A stretch of 64,000 nt of DNA from Halogranum rubrum (GCF_900114455.1 NZ_FOTC01000003.1:335228-399227), one strand, 5' to 3'. Shown: positions 52,855 to 61,455, counted from the stretch's first letter. The notes: generated from the letters alone by a model not told the origin. A program made the numbers and translations.

Positions 52855-53970
52855 ATGAGCGAGTCACGCGAGTTCTGTCCGCGTTGTGGCGACCCCGTCG
52901 AAGACCGGGAGGAACCGCTTCCCGGAATGCCCCGCGAGAAGGACGCCGTTCTCTGTGACGCCTGCTACTTCGAGGACTTCGACCTCGTCGACGCCCCCGA
53001 ACGCGTCGAAGTGATGGTCTGTGCCCACTGCGGGGCCGTCTACCGCGGCAACCGCTGGGTCGACGTCGGCGCGAAAGACTACACCGACGTCGCCATCGAC
53101 GAAGTCTCGAACGCCCTCGGTATCCACCTGAAAGCCCAGGACGTGTCGTGGGCCGTCGAACCCGAGCAGGTCGACCAGAACACCATCCGGATGCACTGTC
53201 AGTTCACGGGGATGGTCCGAGACACCTTCCTCGAAGAGGAAGTCGTCGTCCCCGTCAACATCTCTCGACAGACCTGCAAGCAGTGTGGGAAGAAAGCCGG
53301 CGGCTACTGGGCGAGCCTCGTCCAACTGCGGGGAACCGAGCGTGTGCCGACGGCGGACGAAGACGCCCGCGCCGTCGAAATCGCCGAGGACATCATCGCC
53401 GACCGAGAGGAGGCAGGTGACCGCGGCGCGTTCATCACCGAGACCCAAGAGACCGACGAGGGCGTGGACATCAAACTCTCGACGAACCAGTTGGGACAGG
53501 CTATCTCCAACCGTATCACGCGAGAACTCGGCGGTCACGTCAAGACCTACCCGACGCTGGTGACCGAAGACGGCGACGGCAACGAAGTGTACCGCGTCAC
53601 CTACGCGATTCGCCTGCCGAAGTTCACGCCGGGCGACGTCATCGAACTCGACGACGACGACGAGGGCCCGATTCTGGTCACGAGTTCTCGCGGCAACCTC
53701 AAAGGGACCCGACTCACGACCGGCGAACACTACGAGTCGCGGTTCGAGGAGGGTGAGACGCCGCCGGCGACGAAACTGGGGACCGTCGACGACGCCGAGG
53801 AGACGACTGTCGTCACCGTCGAAGACGACCACGCAGTGCAGGTGCTCGACCCCGAGACGTACGAGGCCAAGACCATCGCTCGACCGGACTTCTTTGACCC
53901 CGAGAAACCGACGGTCGCGGTGCTCAAGAGTCGGGCGGGGCTACACGTCGTTCCGGAGAGCGAGACGTAA
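52855..53970 (+). CDS. nmd3: Nmd3-like ribosome-biogenesis protein
   Basis: A 371-residue archaeal homologue of the 60S export adaptor Nmd3. The N-terminal zinc region has FCPRCGDPV, LCDACYFED, VCAHCGAVYRGNRW and, later, TCKQCGKKAGGYWASLVQLR. The middle part is an OB/eIF5A-like region. In archaea it probably binds the large ribosomal subunit late in assembly, perhaps with aIF6, which is encoded at 38858-39523. Confidence 0.9.
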   Translation: MSESREFCPRCGDPVEDREEPLPGMPREKDAVLCDACYFEDFDLVDAPERVEVMVCAHCGAVYRGNRWVDVGAKDYTDVAIDEVSNALGIHLKAQDVSWAVEPEQVDQNTIRMHCQFTGMVRDTFLEEEVVVPVNISRQTCKQCGKKAGGYWASLVQLRGTERVPTADEDARAVEIAEDIIADREEAGDRGAFITETQETDEGVDIKLSTNQLGQAISNRITRELGGHVKTYPTLVTEDGDGNEVYRVTYAIRLPKFTPGDVIELDDDDEGPILVTSSRGNLKGTRLTTGEHYESRFEEGETPPATKLGTVDDAEETTVVTVEDDHAVQVLDPETYEAKTIARPDFFDPEKPTVAVLKSRAGLHVVPESET

Positions 53971-53987
53971 GGACAGCGAGAATAACG

Positions 53988-54182
53988 TTAGTCGGCGCGA
54001 GGGGCAGGACGCTCGGTCTGGGCGCCGACCGTCGGTGTCTCGGGGCGCTGTTCGATGCCGTACTGGTGGAGGACTGCAGCGAACTCTTCTTCGGTCCGCC
54101 CGGCGCGGGAGGCCGCCTGCGAGAGCGTCAGTGTCTCGCTACGGTACAGTGTCAGAGCCTGCGTGAGGGCGTGGGAGTGCAT
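53988..54182 (-). CDS. Small helix-turn-helix protein
   Basis: A 64-residue protein: MHSHALTQALTLYRSETLTL, then SQAASRAGRTEEEFAAVLHQ and YGIEQRPETPTVGAQ. The pattern (A-x-x-L-Y-x3-E-T-L-T-L-x-Q-A-A) is that of a short HTH similar to UPF0175-type antitoxin-like proteins. No toxin gene lies beside it. It is probably a DNA-binding microprotein. Confidence 0.72.
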   Translation of the reverse strand: MHSHALTQALTLYRSETLTLSQAASRAGRTEEEFAAVLHQYGIEQRPETPTVGAQTERPAPRAD

Positions 54183-54543
54183 CGGTGTACACTACCCTGT
54201 ACTGAGAGGAAGTATGTAAAGCTATCGTGAGAATCGCTCTCAGTATCTTTCGCCTACCGAGTTTAGGGTGAACATATTTGGACATATGAGGTGAGAAAGT
54301 GGACAATCAACCAAAGTAGTTAACAATCATTTAGAACCTGTTGGGCAATATTCGCCAGTACGCGACGAACGAGCAGAAGAGGCCCTGTGGGAGTCGTTTC
54401 CAGTGAGAATGACTGTCACAGACTCGTGCGAGAACGTGACAATCTCACGAAGAGAGTCGTCGCTCTGTGTCGGCGCGTGAACGCACCAGGGAGTAAAAAA
54501 GAGGGATGGCAAAGAAAAGTGAGTTGAAAGCGAACAGACGACG
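54183..54543. other. AT-richer 361-base spacer with an inverted-repeat structure
   Basis: No credible gene. It is the most AT-rich stretch of the right half (54230-54360). At 54403-54448 a two-part inverted repeat occurs: GTGAGA...TGTCAC pairs with GTGACA.A.TCTCAC across a 16-base loop. It lies just past the 3' end of the helicase gene, so it may be its 3' structure. The promoter of the 53988-54182 gene should be in its left part. Confidence 0.45.
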
Positions 54544-56334
54544 CTAGTTGTCTCCCCAGACGTCCGACAGGGGATGGTTCTTCCGCTGCTCTGCGCTGGA
54601 TTGCTTGACGCCGGACGAGGTGTTTCCCGAACGACGTCGGCTCCGCCGACCCGACCGACCGGTTCGGTGGCCGCCGGACACCTCGCCGAGGGCCGCCTGC
54701 GGGTCGAAGTCGGGAAGGTCGGGTGTCGACATCCGTGTCACCTGCTCGGCGAACCAGTCGGGCATGTCGGGTTCGGCGCGGTCGAACAGGTCGAGCAGGC
54801 TCGAGTCCGCGAGGTAGGTGTCGCCGTAGTCGTCGGGCGCGCGGACGACCCGCCCACACGCTTGGATCACGGTCCGGAGCGCCGCACGGTGATACCACGC
54901 CCACTGACCCTCTTCCAGTCGGCGCGCGACTCGTGAGTCGCTCGTGTTGAGGTACGGAGCCTTACACAGCACCTGCCAGCGACAGAGGTCACCTTTCAGG
55001 TCCAGCGCCTCCTCCATCTTCACCGAGAGGAACAGTTCGGGTTCGTCGGTGGCCTTCCACGCGTCCAGTTCGTCGTCGCGGTCCTCGCGCGTGTGGATAC
55101 GGACCCTGTCGCCGACGCCGAACTCCGCCAGCGTCGTCGCCAGTTTCTCCTGAATCCCGTAGGAGTGGGCGTGGACCAGTCCCTTCTGGTCGGGGTGTTT
55201 CGCCATCAGTCGCACCAAGAGACGAGCAATCTTCGGAATCGTCTCGTCGCGGTGTTCGAACGTCATCTTTCCCTGCGTCACGTCGTACAACGGTCTGTTC
55301 TCGACGGGGAACGTGTGGCCGACGTCGACGAGGGCGACGTTCGCCGGGTCCAACCCGACCTGTCGACAGAAGGCGTCTTTGTTCAGAATCGTCGCCGAGA
55401 GGAGTGCGAACTTGTTGCCGCGGTCCCAGACGGTGTGGTGCAGATACTTCTCGGGATTGAGAGGCTTGATGACGAGCGGGCTTCCCTCGCCGGCCTCTTG
55501 GTCGACGACCCACGTCGTCGCGCTCGTCGGGTCGCGATAGTCCTCGACGAACCACTTCAGTTCGCCGTGGAGCTCTTGGAGTCTGTCGCGGCGGGCGGCC
55601 TCGTCGGGCGTCAACTCGGGTTTCGCGACGAGGTCGTCTTTCGCGCGCTTACAGACGCCCATCAGCGTCTCGGCGAACCGCGCCGCGCGGTCGACGGAGT
55701 CGTCCGCGCTCGAAACGTCGGGAACGCCGATATCGTCCCAGACGGGAACGGTTCGGGGTTTGACCTCGATGGTGGCGTACATCTCCGCCCACTCGGCGAG
55801 TCCGTGCGCCTCGTCGACGACGACGACGTCCCGTTTCCGAAAGACGTCGGACCCGGCGGTCTGCATGAAGTACGCGAGCGTCATCGCCGCGATAGAGCGA
55901 GACGAGGCGATAGCGCGGTCCGAGAAGTACGGACAGCGATGCCGAACAGTACAGTCGAACCCCTTCTCGCGGACGCAGGGCGCACGGTTGACGGGCGTGT
56001 CGTGTTCGCCCGGGAGGATGCAGTCGTAGTTGCCCTTCCCACGGATAATCTTCAAATCGGAGAGCAGGTCGTCGGTGGCGACGTCGTCGAGTTGCGAGAC
56101 CTGCGGGGTGGTGTAGTAGGCATCGGTGGCCTCCTTCGGTTCGGCCTCGTCGACCCGGCGGGCGCAACCGGCAATTGCTCTGGCGAGGAGCGACTTGCCG
56201 CTCCCGGTGGGCGCACGCACGAGAACTACGTCGTTGCCGGCGGCGAACGCGTCCCGGATGTCGCGGAGCGCCTGCTCCTGATTACCCCGGTAGCTGGGCG
56301 CGGGGAACCCCTCGAAGATGCGGTCCGGGTTCAC
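54544..56334 (-). CDS. XPD/DinG-like superfamily 2 DNA helicase with Fe-S cysteines
   Basis: A 596-residue ATP-dependent helicase. Motif I is VRAPTGSGKSLLARAI. Four cysteines that fit the Fe-S cluster domain are at KGNYDCILPG and RAPCVREKGFDCTVRHRCPY. Motif II is VVVDEAHGLAEWAEMYATIE (DEAH), and motif VI is IQACGRVVRAPDDYGDTYLA. Members act in repair (XPD) or R-loop and replication-fork processing (DinG). The C-terminus has a short acidic/basic tail. It begins 178 bases before the small zinc-ribbon gene on the same strand. Confidence 0.93.
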   Translation of the reverse strand: MNPDRIFEGFPAPSYRGNQEQALRDIRDAFAAGNDVVLVRAPTGSGKSLLARAIAGCARRVDEAEPKEATDAYYTTPQVSQLDDVATDDLLSDLKIIRGKGNYDCILPGEHDTPVNRAPCVREKGFDCTVRHRCPYFSDRAIASSRSIAAMTLAYFMQTAGSDVFRKRDVVVVDEAHGLAEWAEMYATIEVKPRTVPVWDDIGVPDVSSADDSVDRAARFAETLMGVCKRAKDDLVAKPELTPDEAARRDRLQELHGELKWFVEDYRDPTSATTWVVDQEAGEGSPLVIKPLNPEKYLHHTVWDRGNKFALLSATILNKDAFCRQVGLDPANVALVDVGHTFPVENRPLYDVTQGKMTFEHRDETIPKIARLLVRLMAKHPDQKGLVHAHSYGIQEKLATTLAEFGVGDRVRIHTREDRDDELDAWKATDEPELFLSVKMEEALDLKGDLCRWQVLCKAPYLNTSDSRVARRLEEGQWAWYHRAALRTVIQACGRVVRAPDDYGDTYLADSSLLDLFDRAEPDMPDWFAEQVTRMSTPDLPDFDPQAALGEVSGGHRTGRSGRRSRRRSGNTSSGVKQSSAEQRKNHPLSDVWGDN

Positions 56335-56401
56335 GTTCGTTCCTGTCTCTGCCCCAGCCTAAATCCACCGTTCGGTGAAGGCCTCGGCCGGGTCGTCGCC
56401 G

Positions 56402-56549
56402 TCACCACGCCGCAGCATCCTCGCTACTGTCACAGCCGTCACCACACCGCGACATCTTCTGTACTGTCACGGCCGCTACAGTGCCGCGACATCTTCTGTA
56501 CTGCCGCGGCCGCTACAGTGCCGCGACATCCTCCGCCGTCACCTCTCGG
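56402..56549. repeat. 37-bp tandem repeat, four units, last one coding
   Basis: Units 1-3 occupy 56402-56438, 56439-56475 and 56476-56512. Each contains a variant of CCGCGACATCTTCTGTACTG and ends in GCCG. Unit 4 starts at 56513, exactly at the TAG of the zinc-ribbon gene, and is its 3' coding end. The unit length is not a multiple of three, so the extra copies cannot extend the frame. Confidence 0.85.
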
Positions 56550-56716
56550 TCGTCCGGCAACCGCTCGATACAGTCGAAACAGAGGAAGTACTCACTGCCG
56601 TCGACGAGTTCGAGTTCGATGCCACCGGTCGACTCGTTGGCGAAACTCCAGAAATCGCCGATACCGCCGGCGATTCGGACGGCTTTTCCGCAGGCGTCAC
56701 AGGGTTCGCTAGTCAT
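56513..56716 (-). CDS. Small zinc-ribbon protein
   Basis: A 67-residue protein from MTSEPCDACGKAVRIAGGIG, with the second Cys pair in YFLCFDCIERLPDD, giving one zinc ribbon. The middle (WSFANESTGGIELELVDGSE) is beta-rich. It ends EVTAEDVAAL, the segment whose DNA is repeated downstream as a 37-bp array. It is divergent from the YkgJ-like gene. Function unknown. Confidence 0.75.
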   Translation of the reverse strand: MTSEPCDACGKAVRIAGGIGDFWSFANESTGGIELELVDGSEYFLCFDCIERLPDDREVTAEDVAAL

Positions 56717-56793
56717 CGAGTGAAAGACTGCGCGGAACGACAAGAGCCTTCCCCGACACACATTCATGGTCCATGCTCTCGTTACTCTCACGT

Positions 56794-57675
56794 ATGGAGG
56801 TGAACTGCGAGGACTGTGCCGGCTGCTGTCTCGACTGGCGACCCCTCGTCTCGGAGGCTACCGAACGACCCGCCGCGTTCGACCGGGAGCGTCGCGGTCG
56901 CCGCCCGTCGCTCGACGACACCTACAACCTCGTTCCGCTCGCGCGCGACGAGGTACGCGACTTCCTCGATGCGGGCTACGGTGACGTGATGATACCTCGC
57001 CTCTGGGAAGCCGACGAGGGCGACGACAGCGTCACCGTCGACGGATACGACCTCGTCGCAATCGCCGACCGACCGGTGTTCTTCGTCGGCCTGCGAAAGC
57101 CACCGAAACCGGTCGCTCCGTTCGGAGTCGACTCCCACTGGCTCGACACCTGCGTCTTTCTCGACCCGGACACGCTCCGCTGTCGCATCCACGGGTCGCC
57201 ACTCTACCCGCGCACCTGCAGCGACTACCCCGGCCAGAACCTCACACTCGACCGTGAGACGGAGTGCGAGCGCGTCGAGGCGGAGTTTGACGGCGAACGA
57301 CTGCTCGACGACACCCCGCCCGAGACGGTCGGACTCGCACTCGGCCCGCAGGCACTGGGCGCGAAACTGTTCGTCTACCCCGACCCCGACGACCTGACGG
57401 GCGTAGTCGACCGACTCGTCCGAAGAGACCTCACTCCCGCCGACCGTGCGCAGTTCGTCGGCGCCGCCGTCGGGTCGAGTCCGGGGACGACGACGGTCGA
57501 CGAGATGCGTGCCGAGGAGGCGAGAGAAACAGCACTCGCCGCCGACTCGTGGGCCGGGCAAGCAATCGAGGCGTGGGAGGAGGTGGCAGGGGCGGTAGGG
57601 TCGACCGTAGACGGTGACGCCGTCTCGGGAGCGACCGTCGAAGTAGCTCGTGGTGCACCTAAAACAGGAGAGTAG
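56794..57675 (+). CDS. YkgJ-type cysteine cluster protein
   Basis: A 293-residue protein (another ATG at 56773 would add seven residues). The N-terminus MEVNCEDCAGCCLDWRPLVS and the segment CVFLDPDTLRCRIHGSPLYP, then RTCSDYPGQNL, carry the YkgJ cysteine cluster thought to bind zinc or an Fe-S centre. The C-terminal third is helical and Ala/Glu-rich. Biochemical role unknown. Confidence 0.87.
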   Translation: MEVNCEDCAGCCLDWRPLVSEATERPAAFDRERRGRRPSLDDTYNLVPLARDEVRDFLDAGYGDVMIPRLWEADEGDDSVTVDGYDLVAIADRPVFFVGLRKPPKPVAPFGVDSHWLDTCVFLDPDTLRCRIHGSPLYPRTCSDYPGQNLTLDRETECERVEAEFDGERLLDDTPPETVGLALGPQALGAKLFVYPDPDDLTGVVDRLVRRDLTPADRAQFVGAAVGSSPGTTTVDEMRAEEARETALAADSWAGQAIEAWEEVAGAVGSTVDGDAVSGATVEVARGAPKTGE

Positions 57676-57738
57676 AGCCGTGCAAACGACTCGACTCGGC
57701 GGGAACAGTTATCCACCCCCCGAGCGTGGATTCGGAGC

Positions 57739-58668
57739 ATGAACGTCCTCGTCACGGGTGCGACCGGGTTCGTCGGGAGGCGGCTCGTCTCCGCACTACT
57801 CGATGGTGGCTACGAGGTGACCGCCCTCGTTCGCGACGCCGACCGCTACGATGAGCCGAACGGTGTCCGTGTCGTCGAAGGTGACCTACTCGAACCGGGG
57901 AGTTTCGACCAGGCGCTCGACGTCGACGCCGCGTACTATCTCGTCCACTCGATGCAGTCAGGCAGCGACTTCGAGGAGCGCGACCGGTTGGCGGCGCGCA
58001 CCTTCGCCGACGCGGCCAGCGAGGCGGGTATCGAGCGCGTCATCTACCTCGGCGGACTCGGGTCGGGGCGCGACCGCCTGTCGAAACATCTCCGGTCGCG
58101 ACGAGAGGTCGAACAGATCCTCGGCGAGGGAGACTACGAGTTGACGACACTGCGGGCGGCCATCGTCGTCGGCGAAGGAAGTGCGAGCTTCGAGATGATA
58201 GAACAGTTGGCCAAGCGCCTCCCGGTGATGGTGACACCACAGTGGGTCCAGACGGAGTGCCAACCCATCGCCATCGACGACGTCGTCGCGTATCTCGTCG
58301 GTGTCCTCGACGTGCCGGAGACGGCGGGTGAGACGTACGAAATCGGCGGGCCGGAGGTGTTGACCTACGGCGAACTGCTGCAGCGAACCGGCGCACAACT
58401 CGGACAGTCGACCCGAATCGTCGCCGTCCCGGTGTTGACACCGCGACTCTCCGCCTACTGGGTCGACCTGGTCACCGACGTGCCTCGGAGTGTCGCCCGA
58501 CCGCTCATCGAGGGGCTGAAGAACCCAGTCGTGGTCGAAGACACCCGCATCCGTGACCTCATCCCCATCGAGTTGACGCCGTTCGACGTCGCCGTCGAGC
58601 GAGCGCTCGGCACCGACCGTCTGGACCCAACTCGGTCGACGTCGGCCGAGCCGACACGGGCCGATTAA
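57739..58668 (+). CDS. NAD(P)-binding epimerase-like protein (NmrA/atypical SDR)
   Basis: A 309-residue atypical SDR: MNVLVTGATGFVGRRLVSAL, then YYLVHSMQSGSDFEERDRLA, RVIYLGGLGSGRDRLSKHLR and RSRREVEQIL. The central GGLG-KHLxSR pattern is that of the family next to bacterial YbjT-like proteins. The C-terminal part binds the substrate, which is unknown. It is followed 25 bases later by a membrane-protein gene on the same strand. Confidence 0.88.
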   Translation: MNVLVTGATGFVGRRLVSALLDGGYEVTALVRDADRYDEPNGVRVVEGDLLEPGSFDQALDVDAAYYLVHSMQSGSDFEERDRLAARTFADAASEAGIERVIYLGGLGSGRDRLSKHLRSRREVEQILGEGDYELTTLRAAIVVGEGSASFEMIEQLAKRLPVMVTPQWVQTECQPIAIDDVVAYLVGVLDVPETAGETYEIGGPEVLTYGELLQRTGAQLGQSTRIVAVPVLTPRLSAYWVDLVTDVPRSVARPLIEGLKNPVVVEDTRIRDLIPIELTPFDVAVERALGTDRLDPTRSTSAEPTRAD

Positions 58669-58693
58669 GCCACGTGCTCCCTATCCTGCTGCT

Positions 58694-59407
58694 ATGAGTC
58701 TGTTGGGAACCGAGTACGGTGAGGCGTGGGCCTACGAGAGCATCGTGGGTGCGTTGCCCGGAGTCAACCTGAGCGAACCACAAGCCGTCGCGTTCCAGTT
58801 CGTCCTCTTCGAGGTACTGATTCTACTCTTTGCCTGGGTGTACGACCTGTGGGACGCCGCCATCGCGGGAACCGCCGCCGTCGCCGTCGCCGTCGTCGGC
58901 AGCGTCGCGATGCTCCGACTGGGGGCAGGGACACGGTCGCTCGACCTACCTGGAACGTATCGGCGGGTACTGTTCGGGTCGAGTATCGAGGTAGTGCTCG
59001 CGGTGCTCGCGTTCATCGCACTCGTCACTCACCTGTTCGTCTTCGACCCACAACAGGCCGCAGCGGTCGGTGAACCGTCACTACTCGACCGACTGTTCGG
59101 GCCAGAGCCGCCCGTCGTCGTCGTCTACCTGATGCTCCTCGTCCTCTGGGACCTCTGTTACCGCATCGGCACGTCGTGGTGGACGGCCGTCGTCGCCCTG
59201 TGGCGGTCCTACCGGTACACGTTCGACGACGAGACGGTCGACGCTCTTCGACGGCTGGACGCGACGAACGTCGGGTTCGCGCTCGCACAGATGCTGCTCG
59301 TCCCGTTCCTCCTCGACGAACCAGTGCTGTTGCTCGCCGTCGGTGGACACGTCGTCGCGGTGACGCTCGTCTCGACGGGTGCACTCGCGACACTGCAGAA
59401 AGCCTGA
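58694..59407 (+). CDS. Membrane protein of unknown function, six helices
   Basis: A 237-residue protein, MSLLGTEYGEAWAYESIVGA, with about six hydrophobic segments (35-50, 54-75, 92-115, 132-152, 190-210 and 213-232). A short cytosolic section has SYRYTFDDETVDALRRLDAT. I see no catalytic motif. It probably belongs to a haloarchaeal family without assigned role and may be cotranscribed with the preceding reductase. Confidence 0.75.
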   Translation: MSLLGTEYGEAWAYESIVGALPGVNLSEPQAVAFQFVLFEVLILLFAWVYDLWDAAIAGTAAVAVAVVGSVAMLRLGAGTRSLDLPGTYRRVLFGSSIEVVLAVLAFIALVTHLFVFDPQQAAAVGEPSLLDRLFGPEPPVVVVYLMLLVLWDLCYRIGTSWWTAVVALWRSYRYTFDDETVDALRRLDATNVGFALAQMLLVPFLLDEPVLLLAVGGHVVAVTLVSTGALATLQKA

Positions 59408-59412
59408 ACCCG

Positions 59413-59586
59413 CTAGTTACCCTTCATTTCCTTGAACTGGTCGAGTAAGGCGTCGGCCGAGTCCCCCGAGTCGAACTCGAGTCGGCCGTGGTACTCTGTA
59501 CGCATCTCGGAGAAGTCGGTGTCGACTTGTCCAGTTTTCTTCGCACGGCGTTCGTGTTCTTCCTCGTCATAGGCACCCATTGACAT
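59413..59586 (-). CDS. Small acidic haloarchaeal protein (DUF5786-like)
   Basis: A 57-residue protein: MSMGAYDEEEHERRAKKTGQ, then VDTDFSEMRTEYHGRLEFDS and GDSADALLDQFKEMKGN. Layout and length match the small acidic family usually annotated DUF5786. It has a good TATA box upstream (59610-59620). Function unknown. It lies between a convergent membrane-protein gene and the divergent DUF5784 gene. Confidence 0.82.
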   Translation of the reverse strand: MSMGAYDEEEHERRAKKTGQVDTDFSEMRTEYHGRLEFDSGDSADALLDQFKEMKGN

Positions 59587-59609
59587 GGTACAGCATGTCT
59601 TGGGAATGG

Positions 59610-59620
59610 CCCTATAAAAA
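59610..59620 (-). promoter_or_regulatory. TATA box of the DUF5786-like gene
   Basis: Minus-strand TATTTTTATAG, centred about 29 bases before the ATG at 59586. The surrounding 59600-59650 is the AT-richest part of the divergent region. Confidence 0.55.
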
Positions 59621-59722
59621 TATGACGATTAAAATAGACAATGATGAAGAAACGCTCGTGGATGAGTTAGCGGGAGAGGCCCGTGCGCAAGAGGTAAACC
59701 CTCCGACGAAGTAGCCACGCCC

Positions 59723-60730
59723 GTGGCACGACCCCTTCGTTTCCGGCACGCCCCCGGGAAGTGGACGAAGCACCGGATCCGGAACGAGGTGTTCCAACCG
59801 CTCGACGACAACCTGGGTGCGACGATGCGAGCACCGTGGTACAAACCGCCGTCGGGGTACGAGGCCTACCGCTTCGAGATGGACAACGGCGACATCGCCC
59901 TCTTCGTGTGGAACGACGAAGGAGCGTACTGGCTCGGTAACACCGAGACGCCGAGCAGCCTCTGGCGGACGGACAAGTTCGGCTTCACCGAAGTTCCGTA
60001 TCCGATTACTCGCTGGGCCGAGCGAGAACTCCTCGCCCAACTGTACGAGGAGTCGCCGTGGCTCGAACCGTTCCCGCACGTCGCGTGGTTCTTCCTCCCC
60101 GTCTTCCTCTCGAAAGACGGCCGACACACCACCCGTGAGTTCTTCGACGAACACGCTGCGGGCTTTCCGGACGCGACGCGCGACGAAGCGCTCGGATTCT
60201 ACGAACGATTCCTCCACACCGGCGCACTCGACGACTATCGAGAACTCATGGCCGGAAAGTTGGGCACCTCACAGCAGGTCGACCTCGTTCGGATGTCAGC
60301 GTCGATGGGCGAGTTCAACGTCGCGAAAGTGCTCCACGACGCCGGCTACGACCTCACACCGGAAATCGAAGTGACGACTGGTCACTCACTGGACTATCGA
60401 GCAGACCGTCCCGGCGAGGACGGAACACTCGTCGAAGTGACGCGCCCGCTCCCGCCGAACCGACGGTCGGCGAACACCCCCGTCGCCGCCGTCCGCGACA
60501 CTGCCGAGACGAAGACGAACGGCCAGTTGGCGAACCACGGTGGTGGCGTCACGCTCTTCGTCGACTGCTCGTCGTTCCCGGACGACGATTGGTTCGCCGT
60601 CCGCGGCGAGCAACCCGAGGTACGACACAAACCGGCCGTCGTCTTCCGGGTCCGTCCGGACGGGCGCGTCGAAGGCTACTCGAAAGGGTCGGTTCCGCTC
60701 GACTTGGACGACGGTCTCACGTGGGTCTGA
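59723..60730 (+). CDS. DUF5784-like haloarchaeal protein
   Basis: A 335-residue soluble protein with a GTG start (MARPLRFRHAPGKWTKHRIR). Distinct stretches are GYEAYRFEMDNGDIALFVWN, PFPHVAWFFLPVFLSKDGRH and TLVEVTRPLPPNRRSANTPV. The last part (NHGGGVTLFVDCSSFPDDDW) looks like a nuclease-type E-x-K/beta-sheet core, a weak resemblance only. It matches the haloarchaeal family annotated DUF5784. Role unknown. Confidence 0.82.
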   Translation: MARPLRFRHAPGKWTKHRIRNEVFQPLDDNLGATMRAPWYKPPSGYEAYRFEMDNGDIALFVWNDEGAYWLGNTETPSSLWRTDKFGFTEVPYPITRWAERELLAQLYEESPWLEPFPHVAWFFLPVFLSKDGRHTTREFFDEHAAGFPDATRDEALGFYERFLHTGALDDYRELMAGKLGTSQQVDLVRMSASMGEFNVAKVLHDAGYDLTPEIEVTTGHSLDYRADRPGEDGTLVEVTRPLPPNRRSANTPVAAVRDTAETKTNGQLANHGGGVTLFVDCSSFPDDDWFAVRGEQPEVRHKPAVVFRVRPDGRVEGYSKGSVPLDLDDGLTWV

Positions 60731-61170
60731 GTCGGCGACGAACGCGAGTCACGTTTCTCACGCTGCTGATTCGGTCAAGAACCAGGGCGGAGCGACGTGG
60801 TCACGACGTGACCGGGCGCAACTGACTCCCCTGATTAATGGCCTGATAGAGTAGGCAGTAAGGAGAACTTCGAGAACCACCTTAGTGTGCAGTACAATCT
60901 GTCGGACGGACCCTTGCCCGGAGTTCAGAGCGACAGATTGTGGCATTCCAGTCGACGACGTCCGCTCATCGCGGACGTCTTCCGGTCCCAGCATCGATAG
61001 TTTCGTTTCGTCGTTCGACTACTGAGCGAGCGCTGGCTCTCGAAGAGTGACTTTTCAGTCCGAGGGCGCGTCGTGACTCGCCGTCGTAGCCGTCGAAAAA
61101 TCCGCAAAAGTCCGCGAGAGTCCGCGGGAGTTCGCGAAACTCCGAGCCGTGGTGAGTCTGTTCGGTGTGG
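60731..61170. other. 440-base non-coding spacer with several inverted and tandem repeats
   Basis: No credible gene. It contains GGTCACGACGTGACC (60799-60813), the 11-bp pair ACAATCTGTCG/CGACAGATTGT (60894-60904 and 60931-60941) and the hairpin GACGTCCGC/GCGGACGTC (about 60957-60979). Five degenerate 10-bp units (TCCGCRARAG type, 61101-61145) follow. It lies between the convergent 59723-60730 and 61171-61455 genes. Confidence 0.6.
61101..61145. repeat. Degenerate 10-bp tandem repeat
   Basis: Units TCCGCAAAAG, TCCGCGAGAG, TCCGCGGGAG, TTCGCGAAAC and TCCGAG follow one another without a gap. The period equals about one helical turn. It ends 26 bases from the 3' end of the DUF5789-like gene. Confidence 0.65.
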
Positions 61171-61455
61171 TTAGAACGACACCGGGTCGGGACCGGTCTC
61201 ACCGAGTGTGTACACGTCGCGGTCGCTGTAGAACCGCCGCCCGATAGCCTGGTGGCTCACACCCGTGAAGACCGCGTCTCGAAGGTCCTGTGGCCCGTGA
61301 TAGGTCTCAGAGCCGAGGCGTTCGAGGACTGCCTGGAGTGTTTCGGACCCGTCTGCAAGTTCGATTTCGTGGTCGCCGTGTGCTTCGATGAGTTCCTCGC
61401 TCGTTGCGGGGTACTCGTAGCCATCGATCAGGTCTCCGGTGCCGTTGAGGCGCAT
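61171..61455 (-). CDS. DUF5789-like haloarchaeal protein
   Basis: A 94-residue protein from MRLNGTGDLIDGYEYPATSE, then ELIEAHGDHEIELADGSETL and VLERLGSETYHGPQDLRDAV. It ends GVSHQAIGRRFYSDRDVYTL. It matches the small haloarchaeal family annotated DUF5789 (DUF2795-like fold). The longer reading from 61683 runs into the divergent PHP gene. Function unknown. Confidence 0.8.
   Translation of the reverse strand: MRLNGTGDLIDGYEYPATSEELIEAHGDHEIELADGSETLQAVLERLGSETYHGPQDLRDAVFTGVSHQAIGRRFYSDRDVYTLGETGPDPVSF

Noticed and set aside
54327..54512. A 61-codon minus-strand reading in the AT-richer spacer
   Set aside because: Composition is unlike real genes here, it has no domain, and it overlaps the inverted-repeat structure.
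56402..56549. The 37-bp array as a CRISPR
   Set aside because: The units abut with no unique spacers, and no cas genes are nearby.
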